Source: an uncultured Burkholderiales bacterium
GTDB taxonomy: Bacteria > Pseudomonadota > Gammaproteobacteria > Burkholderiales > Burkholderiaceae
Length of the DNA stretch: 64,000 bases
Assembly: GCA_946480465.1 (NCBI GenBank)
Contig: CAMLJY010000024.1
Coordinates: 17,425 to 81,424, forward strand
Direction: 5' to 3'
Shown: positions 1 through 8,335 of the stretch, piece after piece
Layout of the letters: each line of letters starts with the position of its first letter
Numbering within the stretch: position 1 is the first letter of the stretch
Translations under genes and position numbers: made by a program
Notes under the pieces: model-generated
Told to the model about the DNA's origin: nothing
Seen by the model: the letters and a program-made list of their open reading frames with translations, nothing else
Databases searched by the model: none

Positions 1-603
1 GCCGGCGTTGGTTCGCGAATCGCCCAGGCCGGACGGGGTGTCGGTCGATTGGCGCGCATGCTCGAAGCGGGCGTCGTAGGAGAGGCTCGAACCGATCAGG
101 CCGCGCAGGCTCGGCGCGACCAGCAGGTTGCGCGCTTCGGTGCGGTTGGAGGTATCGGCCGTCGCGTCCACGCTTTGCACGCCGAAAGGCGACAGCACGT
201 TCTGCGAGATGCCGGCCGACGCGTCCAGGAACAGGAAGTTGTCGATCAGTTCGGCATTGCTGACCGCGCGCAGGCTCTGGGTGGTCGAGTTCGCACGCGT
301 TTCACGCGCATGCACCGAGCCGGACAGCTGGTAGTCGAGCGATCCCTGGAACTGGTCGGTGCGCCGGGCCACCGACACGCCCGCCGACAGCAGCGTGATC
401 GCGTCGGAGCGTTTCTCGCTGCCCTTGAGCAAGGCGTTGTCGGTCACCGTCTCGGTGACGGACGCATTCGAGCTGAAGGTGAACGCCCGGGCGCCGGCGC
501 CGCGGCCGGGCTCGCCCGTTTGCGCCCATGCGCACGCAGCGCTGGCGGCCAGGCAAGCCAACACGGTCCATCGCGGATCAAGCACGCACGAGCGCCTCTG
601 CAT
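1..603 (-). CDS. Outer-membrane barrel of the XrtA exopolysaccharide locus (TIGR03016-like), C-terminus beyond window
   Basis: The frame runs from an ATG at 603 to the left edge without a stop, giving 201 codons of the N-terminal part. Residues 1-27 form a Sec signal peptide (basic start, hydrophobic core, likely cut after Ala-Trp-Ala). What follows is a series of short alternating polar and hydrophobic strands rich in Ser, Thr, Asn and Asp, as in outer-membrane beta-barrels. The strand pattern and the position beside an exosortase-type tyrosine kinase fit the large TIGR03016 proteins of these loci, thought to act in polysaccharide passage across the outer membrane. It lies 53 bp downstream of the kinase gene on the same strand, so it is probably the next gene of that operon. 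The assignment rests on context and the N-terminus only. Confidence 0.7.
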   Translation of the reverse strand, partial: MQRRSCVLDPRWTVLACLAASAACAWAQTGEPGRGAGARAFTFSSNASVTETVTDNALLKGSEKRSDAITLLSAGVSVARRTDQFQGSLDYQLSGSVHARETRANSTTQSLRAVSNAELIDNFLFLDASAGISQNVLSPFGVQSVDATADTSNRTEARNLLVAPSLRGLIGSSLSYDARFEHARQSTDTPSGLGDSRTNAG

Positions 604-656
604 GGTGCGTGGGTCAGGAGCTGCGAATCAAGGCGGTGTGCACGGCGCGCGCTTCT

Positions 657-1640
657 TCAGCCTTGCTGCGGGGGCTGCTGGTCGTAGCTGTAGCCGTACC
701 CATAGCCGTAGCCATAGGCGCCGTGCGCGCTGCTCTGCACCTTGTTGAGCAGCATCATCTTCACGGGACAGCTCTCGATGGTCGACAGCGCATGCTGGAC
801 GTCAGCCTGCAGCGTGCGGCCCGCGTGCACGACGACGACGATCTGCCCCATGTGCGACGCCAGCACGCGCGACTCGGTGGTCAGCAGCAGCGGCGGGGAG
901 TCGAAGATGATGATGCGGTCGTTGTAGCGCGTCGCCATGTCGTCGAGCAGCTGGCGCATCGATTCGCTGGCCAGCAATTCGGTCGCCCGCGGGTGCGGGG
1001 CGCCGCTGGGCAGGATGGTCAGCTTGTCGACGTTGGTGCGCAGCAGCACGTTCGACATCTCCGCCCGGCCTTCCAGCAGCTCCAGCAGGCCCGGCCCAGG
1101 GGGCAGGCCCAGCATGCGGAGGATGGACGGCCGCGCGACGTCGGCATCGACCAGCATCACGGTGTGGTCCAGCTCGGCCGCGATGCTCATCGCGAGGTTG
1201 ACGGCGGTGAAGCTCTTGCCCTCGCCGGCCATCGCACTCGTCACCATGATCAGCCGGCCGTGGTTGACCGGCACGGCGCCTTTGCCGATGGCGTTGAGGA
1301 TCAGCGGGCGCTTGATCACCCGGTACTGGTCACCGACGTTGGAGCGCGGCGCGTTCGGCGTCACGATGCCGGCGGCGATCAGCGCGTCCAGGTCCAGATC
1401 CACCCGCCGCGAGGTCACCAGCGGCTCGGGCGCGACGCGCCGGGGTTCGGCGGCGGTGGCCGCGGCAGCAGGCGGCACCTGGACCGCGGCGGCGGGCGCC
1501 AGGGGCTCGGTCACCGGCGGAGCTTCGGGAGGCGCAGCCACAACAGGTGCCGCGGCCGGCGAGGCCTCGCCGGGAATCTCGACCCCCGCCTGGCGCAACT
1601 GGGCCAGGCGCTGGGCGGCTTGCTCGATCAGGCTGCTCAT
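657..1640 (-). CDS. XrtA-associated tyrosine autokinase (BY-kinase, EpsG type)
   Basis: A 327-residue cytoplasmic BY-kinase that phosphorylates its own tyrosine tail and so paces export-complex assembly with the neighbouring chain-length protein. A Pro/Ala-rich linker fills residues 25-75. The kinase core has a Walker A loop at about 136-144 (AMAGEGKSF), Walker A' at 164-171 (VDADVARP) and a Walker B strand IIIFDSPPLL. The C-terminus is a tyrosine cluster of six Tyr alternating mainly with Gly, the usual autophosphorylation tail. The kinase is separate from its membrane activator, which is the gene ending 4 bp upstream at 1645, as in proteobacterial exosortase loci and unlike fused Wzc proteins. 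The start is the ATG at 1640. Confidence 0.93.
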   Translation of the reverse strand: MSSLIEQAAQRLAQLRQAGVEIPGEASPAAAPVVAAPPEAPPVTEPLAPAAAVQVPPAAAATAAEPRRVAPEPLVTSRRVDLDLDALIAAGIVTPNAPRSNVGDQYRVIKRPLILNAIGKGAVPVNHGRLIMVTSAMAGEGKSFTAVNLAMSIAAELDHTVMLVDADVARPSILRMLGLPPGPGLLELLEGRAEMSNVLLRTNVDKLTILPSGAPHPRATELLASESMRQLLDDMATRYNDRIIIFDSPPLLLTTESRVLASHMGQIVVVVHAGRTLQADVQHALSTIESCPVKMMLLNKVQSSAHGAYGYGYGYGYSYDQQPPQQG

Positions 1641-1644
1641 CGGC

Positions 1645-3225
1645 TCACCCTGCCTGTCTGCTGGCGAGGATCGCCAGACCCATAAGCCCGATCGCGTAGG
1701 CGATCACCAGAGACCCGGAACCGGCGATGAACCGGTAGAGGTCGACCCGCGAGCGCCGTGCATCGACCTCGCTCATCACCAGGGAGACCACGCCCAGCAC
1801 CGGCAGTCCGGTCTTGGCGCGCAACTCGTAGGCCGCGTCGTAGACCGGGCGCAGCTGGCTGGCAGCGAAGGCGGTGAAGAGCCCCGCCCCCAGCGCGGCG
1901 ATGAGCGCCATCGGATAGAGCAGGAAGCGGTTCGGCGACACCGGCTTCGGCGACACGCGCGGCGGGTCGATCAGGCGGAAGTCGGCGACGCCTGAAGCGA
2001 CATCGAGGTCGCCGGACATCACGGCGGATTGGCGGCGGGCGATCAGGTCCTCGTAGTTCTTCTTGTTGATCGCGTAGTCGCGGTTCAGCTGGGCCGCCTC
2101 GGCCTCGATCTGCGGGGAAGTCTTCAGCGAGGCCTTGGCCGCCGCAAAACGCGACGAATACTCGGCCACGCGCGCCTTCAGGGCCGCCACCTGGATCTCG
2201 GAAGTGGCAAGCGCCCGGCTCAGCTCCTGGTACGCCAGGCTCTGCTGGACCGCTGCATGGGTGGCCATCGGCGCATTCGCCGCCAGCTTGCGCTGCTCGG
2301 CGATTTCCTTCTTCTTCTGTTCTTCCAGGTCGTGGATCAGCTTGCGGGTGCTGACCACGTCCGGATGCTGGTCGGTGTAGCGCTGCAGCAGGCCGTCCAG
2401 GTTGCGGCGCTGCGCATCGATGCGCGCATCCAGTTCGGGCGTGGCCACGGTGACGGCCTGATCCGGCAACAGGCTGGGCAGGTTGCCGCTGCCGGACCTG
2501 TCCTGGGCGATCTGGGCCTTGGCGGCATCGCGCGCGTTCTCGGCTTCGCGCAGTTCGAGTCGGGCCTGCTCCAGCTGCTTGCTGATGTCGGCCAGGCGTG
2601 AGGCCGAATCGCGCCCATCGGAGGTCTGCAGGTCGATGTTGCGCAGGCGGAACTCCTTCAGCCGCGCCTCGGCCTCCTCAAGCTTGGCCTCGTAGCTGCG
2701 GATCTGCTCGTTCAGGAAGGTCTTGGCCTGGTCGGTGTCCTTGCGACTCGCGCCCAGGCTGGACTCGACGAAGATCGATACCAGGGACTGGATGACCCGC
2801 TTGGCCTTTTCCTTGTCGGATTCCCGGTAGTTCAGCGTGTAGAGGTTGTCGCGGCCGGTGCTCTTGATCTCGAGCGTCTTGGCCAGCTTCTCGATCAGCG
2901 CCTCCTGCTGGGCCTTGGACTCGCTCTTCAGGTCCAGGTCCGCCATGCGGATCAGCTTCTCGATGTTGGGACGGCTGATCAGCGTGCGGCTGAGCATGCC
3001 CACCTGCTGCTCGACGTTGGGCTGCACGGTCAGGCCCGACATCAGCGGCTTCAGGATCGACTGCGTGTCGACGTAGATGCGGGCGGTGGCCTCGTACTTG
3101 TCCGGGATGTAGTACACGGCGATGGCGCCGGCGATGCCGACCACCCAGGCCACCGCCAGCGCCGGCCAGCGGAACTTCCACATCCGGCGGACCACCGTCG
3201 CCAGTTGGCTCAGAACGTCTTCCAT
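1645..3225 (-). CDS. XrtA system polysaccharide chain-length determinant (PCP/Wzz family, EpsF type)
   Basis: A 526-residue inner-membrane polysaccharide co-polymerase that sets polymer length and activates the adjacent tyrosine kinase. A first membrane helix lies at about residues 19-38. A long periplasmic domain with extended coiled coil follows (about 170-240 and 280-400, rich in Glu, Ala, Arg and Gln). A Pro-rich motif near 415-430 (PPRVSPKPVSPNR) precedes the second helix, the hallmark of Wzz proteins. A third hydrophobic stretch lies close to the C-terminus (about 500-522). The length exceeds plain Wzz and fits the exosortase subfamily (TIGR03007). It sits between the export lipoprotein gene (80 bp upstream) and the kinase gene (4 bp downstream), indicating one operon. 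Confidence 0.93.
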   Translation of the reverse strand: MEDVLSQLATVVRRMWKFRWPALAVAWVVGIAGAIAVYYIPDKYEATARIYVDTQSILKPLMSGLTVQPNVEQQVGMLSRTLISRPNIEKLIRMADLDLKSESKAQQEALIEKLAKTLEIKSTGRDNLYTLNYRESDKEKAKRVIQSLVSIFVESSLGASRKDTDQAKTFLNEQIRSYEAKLEEAEARLKEFRLRNIDLQTSDGRDSASRLADISKQLEQARLELREAENARDAAKAQIAQDRSGSGNLPSLLPDQAVTVATPELDARIDAQRRNLDGLLQRYTDQHPDVVSTRKLIHDLEEQKKKEIAEQRKLAANAPMATHAAVQQSLAYQELSRALATSEIQVAALKARVAEYSSRFAAAKASLKTSPQIEAEAAQLNRDYAINKKNYEDLIARRQSAVMSGDLDVASGVADFRLIDPPRVSPKPVSPNRFLLYPMALIAALGAGLFTAFAASQLRPVYDAAYELRAKTGLPVLGVVSLVMSEVDARRSRVDLYRFIAGSGSLVIAYAIGLMGLAILASRQAG

Positions 3226-3305
3226 GGCAGTTCGCTACGCTTTGCTGGGGGCGCCTTCGGCACCGGCTTCAGGCCGGCGCCCGTTGTCGGTGGGACGCGT
3301 CGTCG

Positions 3306-3941
3306 TCAGAACAGGCTCTGCGGAATGATCAGGATGTCGCCCGGCTTCATCTCGACGTTGGCGGAGACGTCGCCGCGCTTGACCAGGTCGCGCAGGCGGA
3401 CCGAATACTGCTTGTTGCCTTCCGAGGCCCGCAAGATGGTCGCGCCATTGCCATCGGCGAAGTCCGTCAGGCCGCCGACGGCGATCAGCACGTCCAGCAC
3501 CGTCATCTTCTGCTTGAACGGCAGGATCTGCGGCTTCGCGGCCTCGCCGACGACCCGGATTTGTTCGCTGTAGGGACCGACGAAGCCGGTGACGATGACC
3601 GTGACGATGGGGTCGCGCACGTACTTCGACAGTGCCTTCTCGACGTCGCGCGCCAGTTCCGCGGGGGTGCGGCCCTGCGCCACGATCTCGTCAATCAGCG
3701 GCGTGGCGACCTTGCCGTCCGGCCGCACCGGCACCGACATCGACAGCTCGGGGTTGCGCCAGACCGTGATGCTGAGGTTGTCCCCGGCACCGATGACGTA
3801 GCTGTAATCGGTGACGCCAGCCACGGCCGGCGCGGGCGGATGCTTGCTCGAGGCGCAGGCTGCAAGCAGCGCGACGAACGCCAATGCCAATGCCAATGCC
3901 CGCCGGATCCAGTCTCCGGGGCCGACTTGAGCAGCTTTCAC
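3306..3941 (-). CDS. XrtA/PEP-CTERM exopolysaccharide export lipoprotein (OPX family, EpsE type)
   Basis: A 211-residue secreted lipoprotein that forms the periplasmic and outer-membrane part of the polysaccharide exporter. The start is GTG at 3941, chosen because an AGGGA ribosome site lies five bases upstream and because it gives a complete signal peptide with lipobox LAAC (lipidated Cys at residue 29). The export domain begins at about residue 45 (YVIGAGDNLSITVWRNPELS), followed by a SLBB-like repeat (TVLDVLIAVGGLTDFADG). It ends with the typical PGDILIIPQSLF, close to the TIGR03027 consensus. It is the first gene of the minus-strand export operon, with the ThiF-like gene divergent across a 287-bp gap. 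Confidence 0.92.
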   Translation of the reverse strand: MKAAQVGPGDWIRRALALALAFVALLAACASSKHPPAPAVAGVTDYSYVIGAGDNLSITVWRNPELSMSVPVRPDGKVATPLIDEIVAQGRTPAELARDVEKALSKYVRDPIVTVIVTGFVGPYSEQIRVVGEAAKPQILPFKQKMTVLDVLIAVGGLTDFADGNGATILRASEGNKQYSVRLRDLVKRGDVSANVEMKPGDILIIPQSLF

Positions 3942-4228
3942 GTGATTCCCTTCCTAAGTCGCATCTGGGCGGCGGGTGAACCGCCTGGACAGCCCTTCCG
4001 GTTGCATCCGAGGCTCATCCGAAAGTCCATCCAAGAGCGTGCGCGCGGCCGCTCCCGCGCGGCGTCATGGTGACGGCGGCGCGAGGGCCGGATCATGACA
4101 CACTGCCCCTTCGCAACGAGGGCGCTTTCCAGGCCGAGAGCGCGCGCACCGGGAAAAAGTACCGCAGGGGCTGGCGCCGCTAGCATGCCGGCCGGTGCCT
4201 GCGTCGTTGCCGTGTCGAAAGGGCGGAT
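3942..4228. other. Divergent intergenic region, export operon / ThiF-like gene
   Basis: This 287-bp stretch separates two divergently transcribed units and must hold both promoters. I see no open frame with gene character and no convincing -35/-10 or -24/-12 pair. The half next to the export gene is unremarkable GC-rich sequence. The ribosome site of the ThiF-like gene (AAGGG at 4219-4223) lies at its right end. Confidence 0.5.
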
Positions 4229-5107
4229 TTGGATCAGACCTACCTCTATGCCTCTGCGTTTTCACGCAATCTCGGCTGGCTCGCGGACCACGAGCAGGAG
4301 ACGCTGCGGCAGAAGACCGTTGCGATCGCCGGCATGGGGGGCGTCGGCGGAGTGCACCTGCTGACGCTGGCACGACTGGGGATCGGCGGCTTCCGCATCG
4401 CCGACTTCGATCGCTTCGCCCTCGCCAACTTCAACCGCCAGGTGGGCGCCATGGTCTCGACGCTGGATCAGCCGAAGGCCGAGGTGCTCGGGCGCATGGC
4501 GCTGGACATCAACCCGGAGCTGCGACTGACCCGGTTCGACGACGGCGTGACGCCGCAGACGCTGGATGACTTCCTCGATGGCGTGCATCTCTACGTCGAC
4601 GGCCTGGATTTCTTCGCCTTCGCGGCACGGCGGCTGATCTTCGCGGAGTGCGCGCGGCGCGGCATCCCCGCGGTGACCGTCGCACCGGTCGGCATGGGCG
4701 CGGCACTGCTGGTGTTCCTGCCCGGCCGCATGAGCTTCGAGGACTACTTCCAGTGGAACGGCCACGACGAGGTCGAGATGGGCCTGCGGCTGCTCGTGGG
4801 CCTGACGCCCGCTGGCCTGCACCGCGGCTACCTGCGCGACGTGTCGCGCGTGGACCTGGGCGCGCGCAAGACGCCGTCGACCATCATGGGCTGCCAGATC
4901 GCCGCCGGGGTCGCGGCCACCGAGGCCCTGAAGATCCTGCTCGGGCGCGGCCCGGTCCGTGCAGCCCCCTGGTCCATCCAGTTCGACGCCTATCGCCAAA
5001 AGATCGCGCACACCTGGCGCCCCGGCGGCAACCGGCATCCACTGCAGCGCTTGATGCTGATGGTGGCGCGCCGCCAGTACACGCGCCTGCTCTCTCCGCG
5101 CACCTGA
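4229..5107 (+). CDS. ThiF/E1-like adenylyltransferase, no zinc-ribbon cysteines
   Basis: A 292-residue Rossmann-fold protein of the ThiF/MoeB/E1 superfamily, whose members adenylate the C-terminus of a ubiquitin-like or peptide partner. The nucleotide loop GMGGVGG is at residues 35-41, followed by the acidic strand FRIADFDRF and the conserved NFNRQ (Asn-Arg arm) near 70-75. The CxxC pairs that bind zinc in MoeB and ThiF are absent, and no obvious catalytic Cys loop is seen. The start is TTG at 4229, preceded by AAGGG; no ATG in this frame would keep the N-terminus intact. The nitroreductase-like gene begins 5 bp after its stop, so the two are co-expressed. Fused ThiF-nitroreductase proteins are known (the Rv1355c type, from memory); this looks like the two-gene form. 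The substrate is unknown. Confidence 0.8.
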   Translation: MDQTYLYASAFSRNLGWLADHEQETLRQKTVAIAGMGGVGGVHLLTLARLGIGGFRIADFDRFALANFNRQVGAMVSTLDQPKAEVLGRMALDINPELRLTRFDDGVTPQTLDDFLDGVHLYVDGLDFFAFAARRLIFAECARRGIPAVTVAPVGMGAALLVFLPGRMSFEDYFQWNGHDEVEMGLRLLVGLTPAGLHRGYLRDVSRVDLGARKTPSTIMGCQIAAGVAATEALKILLGRGPVRAAPWSIQFDAYRQKIAHTWRPGGNRHPLQRLMLMVARRQYTRLLSPRT

Positions 5108-5112
5108 GCCCC

Positions 5113-6195
5113 ATGCAGAACTCCGCGCTGCTCCAGATCCTCGACCTCGCGCGCTGGGCCCCCAGCGGCGACAACACCCAGCCCTGGCGCTTCGAGCCGC
5201 TGGCCGAAGACCGCTTCGTGATCCACGGCCGCGACACCCGCGACCATGTCGTCTACGACCTGGACGGGCATCCGAGCCAGATCTCGCTGGGCGCACTGAT
5301 CGAGACCGCCGCCATCGCCGCCAGCGCCCACGGCCTGGCGCTGCAATGCCAGCGTGACCCCGGCGCGCCCGAGACCCACCCGCGCTTCGAGGTCCGGCTG
5401 ATCCCGCAGGCCGGCCTCGTCCGCAGCCCGCTGCTGGAATTCATCCCCCAGCGGCGCGTGCAGCGCAGGCCGATGCCCACGACCCCCCTGACGCCAGCAC
5501 AGCGCCAAGCGCTGCAGGCCTCGGTCGGTCCCGGCTACCGCCTTCATTTCCTCGAGACGCCGGCCGCGCGCGCTGCGATGGCGCGGTTGCTCTTTGCCAG
5601 CGCGAAGATCCGGCTGACGATCCCCGAGGCCTTCGAGGTCCACCGCAGCATCATCGAATGGAACGCCCGCTTCAGCCGTGACCGCGTGCCCAGCGCCGCA
5701 CTGGGCGTGGACGCGCTCAACCTCGCGATGATGCGCTTCGCCCTGCAGGGCAACTGGCAGCGCGTGCATTGGTTGAACCGCTACGCCGGCGCGACGGTGA
5801 TGCCGCGCCTGCTGATGGACTGGCTGCCGGCGGTGCGGTGCGCGGCGCACGTCGCCATCCTGGCGGACACCCCGCCCAGCACGATGGACGACTACGTCGC
5901 CGGCGGGCGCGCGATGCAGCGCTTCTGGCTCACCGCGACCTCGCACGGACTCAACCATCAGCCGGAAGTCACGCCGCTGATCTTCGGCCGCTACGTGCGC
6001 GAGGGCCGGCGCTTCAGCAGCGAAGCTTCAGCCTGGTCCCGGGCCGAACGCCTGGTGCCCTGGCTGGACCGGCTGCTCGACGGGCAATCGACCCGCGCCG
6101 TGTGGCTGGGCCGCCTCGGCGGTGGACCGCCGGCGAGTGCCCGCTCGGAACGTTTGTCGCTCGAGGACCTGATGGTCGGCGGCAAGGCCCGGTAA
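5113..6195 (+). CDS. Nitroreductase-like FMN protein partnered with the ThiF-like gene
   Basis: A 360-residue protein with the nitroreductase entry motif LARWAPSGDNTQPWRFE at about 12-28, where the Asn-Thr-Gln-Pro-Trp stretch normally lines the FMN site. A second half contains a helical region and RAMQRFWLTATSHGLNHQPE, equivalent to the C-terminal FMN contact of the family. It is much longer than classic nitroreductases (about 200-220 residues), with an insert near 110-230, so it belongs to the long subgroup found beside or fused to ThiF domains. The ATG at 5113 is chosen because it falls just after the upstream stop. The substrate is unknown; FMN-dependent oxidation or reduction of an adenylated or peptide partner is an inference. 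Confidence 0.75.
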   Translation: MQNSALLQILDLARWAPSGDNTQPWRFEPLAEDRFVIHGRDTRDHVVYDLDGHPSQISLGALIETAAIAASAHGLALQCQRDPGAPETHPRFEVRLIPQAGLVRSPLLEFIPQRRVQRRPMPTTPLTPAQRQALQASVGPGYRLHFLETPAARAAMARLLFASAKIRLTIPEAFEVHRSIIEWNARFSRDRVPSAALGVDALNLAMMRFALQGNWQRVHWLNRYAGATVMPRLLMDWLPAVRCAAHVAILADTPPSTMDDYVAGGRAMQRFWLTATSHGLNHQPEVTPLIFGRYVREGRRFSSEASAWSRAERLVPWLDRLLDGQSTRAVWLGRLGGGPPASARSERLSLEDLMVGGKAR

Positions 6196-6259
6196 GGCTG
6201 CCGCGGGCCACGGCTCCGCGGCGCTTTCGGGTTTCAGCCCGCGGCCGCGCCGGCGCCGC

Positions 6260-7552
6260 TCACAGCCGATACGCGGCCACGAACTGCCAGCTGCGCCGGT
6301 ACGGCACGGAGCCGAAGTGCGTATCGGCGCGGCCATCCTGCTGCTGCACCTGCAGCGCCAGCTCGAACTGGCTCCAGCGCCGCCGCAGCTCGATCCACGT
6401 CATGCGGCTGTGGTCCTGCTGGTTGCGCTGGACGAATCCCGTCAGGTCGAGGCCGCGCATGCCGAGGTCCTTCTGCTGCACGTAGACCAGCACGGCGCGG
6501 CGCGCAGCGAGGTCCTGCTGCCGTTCAGCCTCCAGCAGGTAGGACAGGTCGGTGCCGGCATCGACGGCGCGCTGCCAGCCCTGCCGGTCGAGCGCAAAGC
6601 CGTTGTACTGCAGCTCAGCGGTGACCGACAGCTTGGAGGCCGAGGTCCAGGTCGCACCCGCCACCGCGCGCTGCGACCGGCGTGTCTCGTTCGTGCCCCA
6701 GGCCCGCGCCGCCAGTGTCCGGTCGCGGCCGGCCGCCACCTCGCCGTGAAGCACCACCGAGTCGCCGGCCAGCGCCGTCAGGTTCGCACCCACCAGCGTG
6801 CCATCGCCTTCGGCCTTGTAGGCCAGCACCTGGCCACTGATGCCTTCCCTCAGCTCGTGGCTCAGCATCAGCACCGCGCGATCGCGGTTGTTGGTCGAGC
6901 CCAGGTCCAGGCTGAAGCCGTCGGCACTGGGCCGGTTCGCCAGCTTGGGTGACAGGATCACCGCCGCCGAGCCCCCCTGCCACAGGCGCTGACCACGCAG
7001 CACCACGCTGCCCTGGCGCGCCTCGCGCAGGGCGACCGGATCAGGGGTGGTGATGTTGCGCTGGCTGCCGTCGCGGAAGAAGTCGGTGGGGTTGTAGCCG
7101 TAGCCGGGCCCAAACCTCAGGTTGACGCGGCCAAGGTCGGCATATGTCGAGCCGGCCTCGTCCTGCCAGCTGACGAAGGCTTCGCGCAGTGTGTTGATGG
7201 TGGCATCGATGCCGACCGGCTCGGGATCGACGTGATCGAGGCGGTCGGACAAGGTCAGGCGCCACGGGCCGCCGAGCGATCGGCTGTAGAACAGGTCGGC
7301 CGACAAGCGGCCCAGGTTCTCGGAGGGCAACCCGAACCTCTGAGTGGCGCGGCCGGCCGCTGCCTCGAAGAACAGGCGCAGCGGCAGCTTCGTGTCGGAC
7401 GGTGCGGCCGCGGGCTCGGGCGCGGTGGGCAGGTTCAGCGCATCCAGGTCGCTGCCGGGGGTCCCCGCGGCTTGCGCCGCCATCGCCAGGCCGGCGGTCA
7501 GCAGCCCCGTTGCGGCCCAGGGCCTCAGACACGCAATGCGCAGCACCGTCAT
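6260..7552 (-). CDS. Probable outer-membrane beta-barrel protein of an ABC/LolA-like cassette
   Basis: A 430-residue protein with a signal peptide (about 1-28, ending near AAQAAG), then repeated amphipathic strands ending in a C-terminal aromatic strand SWQFVAAYRL, as expected for an outer-membrane barrel. The segment LGRVNLRFGPGYGYNPTDFFRD resembles the inward strand of porin-like DUF families, but I cannot name a family. Its ATG at 7552 overlaps the stop of the upstream gene as ATGA, so the two are translationally coupled. It is the last gene of the four-gene minus-strand set ATPase, permease, LolA-like protein, barrel. Context suggests the outer-membrane end of a system moving a lipid or lipoprotein substrate. 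Confidence 0.65.
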   Translation of the reverse strand: MTVLRIACLRPWAATGLLTAGLAMAAQAAGTPGSDLDALNLPTAPEPAAAPSDTKLPLRLFFEAAAGRATQRFGLPSENLGRLSADLFYSRSLGGPWRLTLSDRLDHVDPEPVGIDATINTLREAFVSWQDEAGSTYADLGRVNLRFGPGYGYNPTDFFRDGSQRNITTPDPVALREARQGSVVLRGQRLWQGGSAAVILSPKLANRPSADGFSLDLGSTNNRDRAVLMLSHELREGISGQVLAYKAEGDGTLVGANLTALAGDSVVLHGEVAAGRDRTLAARAWGTNETRRSQRAVAGATWTSASKLSVTAELQYNGFALDRQGWQRAVDAGTDLSYLLEAERQQDLAARRAVLVYVQQKDLGMRGLDLTGFVQRNQQDHSRMTWIELRRRWSQFELALQVQQQDGRADTHFGSVPYRRSWQFVAAYRL

Positions 7553-8322
7553 TCCCGTTGAAACCTCGGAAGGTAGTCTCGATTGAACCAGGCCTGCGGG
7601 ATGGCCGGCGTCGCGAATTCGCTGAATTGCATCAGCGTCACGGCCTGGGGATTCAGGCCGTCGATGATAACGGTCTCGGTCGGGCGCTCCCGGCCCAGCT
7701 GGGTCTGATAGCGCCGGAAGTACGCCGTCTTCAGCAACCGCCCGGACTCGGCCATGAAGCGCGCCTTCAGCGGCCGGTGGCTCTCGGTGTCGACCCAGAG
7801 CTCGATGTCGGCGTAGGTCGCGCTGGGCGAATTGGCTTTCAGGTCCAGCAGGTAGCTGCGGCGCGTCTTGCGTTCGCCATCGACGATGTCCTCCTCGGTG
7901 CGGATGCGCGCCGCGTAGTCCTTGGCGAGGTTCACGGTGACGACGTCGCCATTGGCCGCCTGCCCCATCAGCCGCTGCTGCGGCGAAATGCGGATGCTGG
8001 CCTTGGTGCCGGGGTCGTAGAACCACATGTCATCGCCGTTCTTCAGCAGCAGCTTGCCCGCATCGCGGGCCGGCTCGACGAAGCTGATGAGCGTGGCGTA
8101 CTGCCCGCCCTGCTCTTGCGGGCGCGAATAGGTCATCAGCACGCTGGTGTCGACCTGCTTGCCCGCCTCGAACTCCACCAGCCGCACCTTGGCGCTGAAC
8201 GGCCGGCCCGGGTTGCGGATCGCATCGCTGGCAACCAGCAGCTCGTGGGCGCTTGGCGCCGCGCGAACGCCCGTTCCGGCAAGGGCAGCGCCCGCGCCGA
8301 TGATGAAGTAGCGGCGTCGCAT
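7549..8322 (-). CDS. LolA-like outer-membrane lipoprotein-sorting family protein
   Basis: A 257-residue periplasmic protein with an N-terminal signal starting MRRRYFIIGAGAALAG. The body matches the outer-membrane lipoprotein-sorting family (PF17131): a curved sheet with segments such as DMWFYDPGTKASIRISPQQRL near residue 100 and the closing lysine/arginine-rich strands. Such proteins carry a hydrophobic ligand and are often encoded beside MacB-type permeases. The start at 8322 is preferred over one 33 bases upstream because GAGGAGG sits about nine bases before it. It lies 13 bp after the permease gene and overlaps the barrel gene by 4 bp. A role as periplasmic shuttle of the cassette is inferred. 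Confidence 0.82.
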   Translation of the reverse strand: MRRRYFIIGAGAALAGTGVRAAPSAHELLVASDAIRNPGRPFSAKVRLVEFEAGKQVDTSVLMTYSRPQEQGGQYATLISFVEPARDAGKLLLKNGDDMWFYDPGTKASIRISPQQRLMGQAANGDVVTVNLAKDYAARIRTEEDIVDGERKTRRSYLLDLKANSPSATYADIELWVDTESHRPLKARFMAESGRLLKTAYFRRYQTQLGRERPTETVIIDGLNPQAVTLMQFSEFATPAIPQAWFNRDYLPRFQRE

Positions 8323-8335
8323 GGTGTGGACCTCC

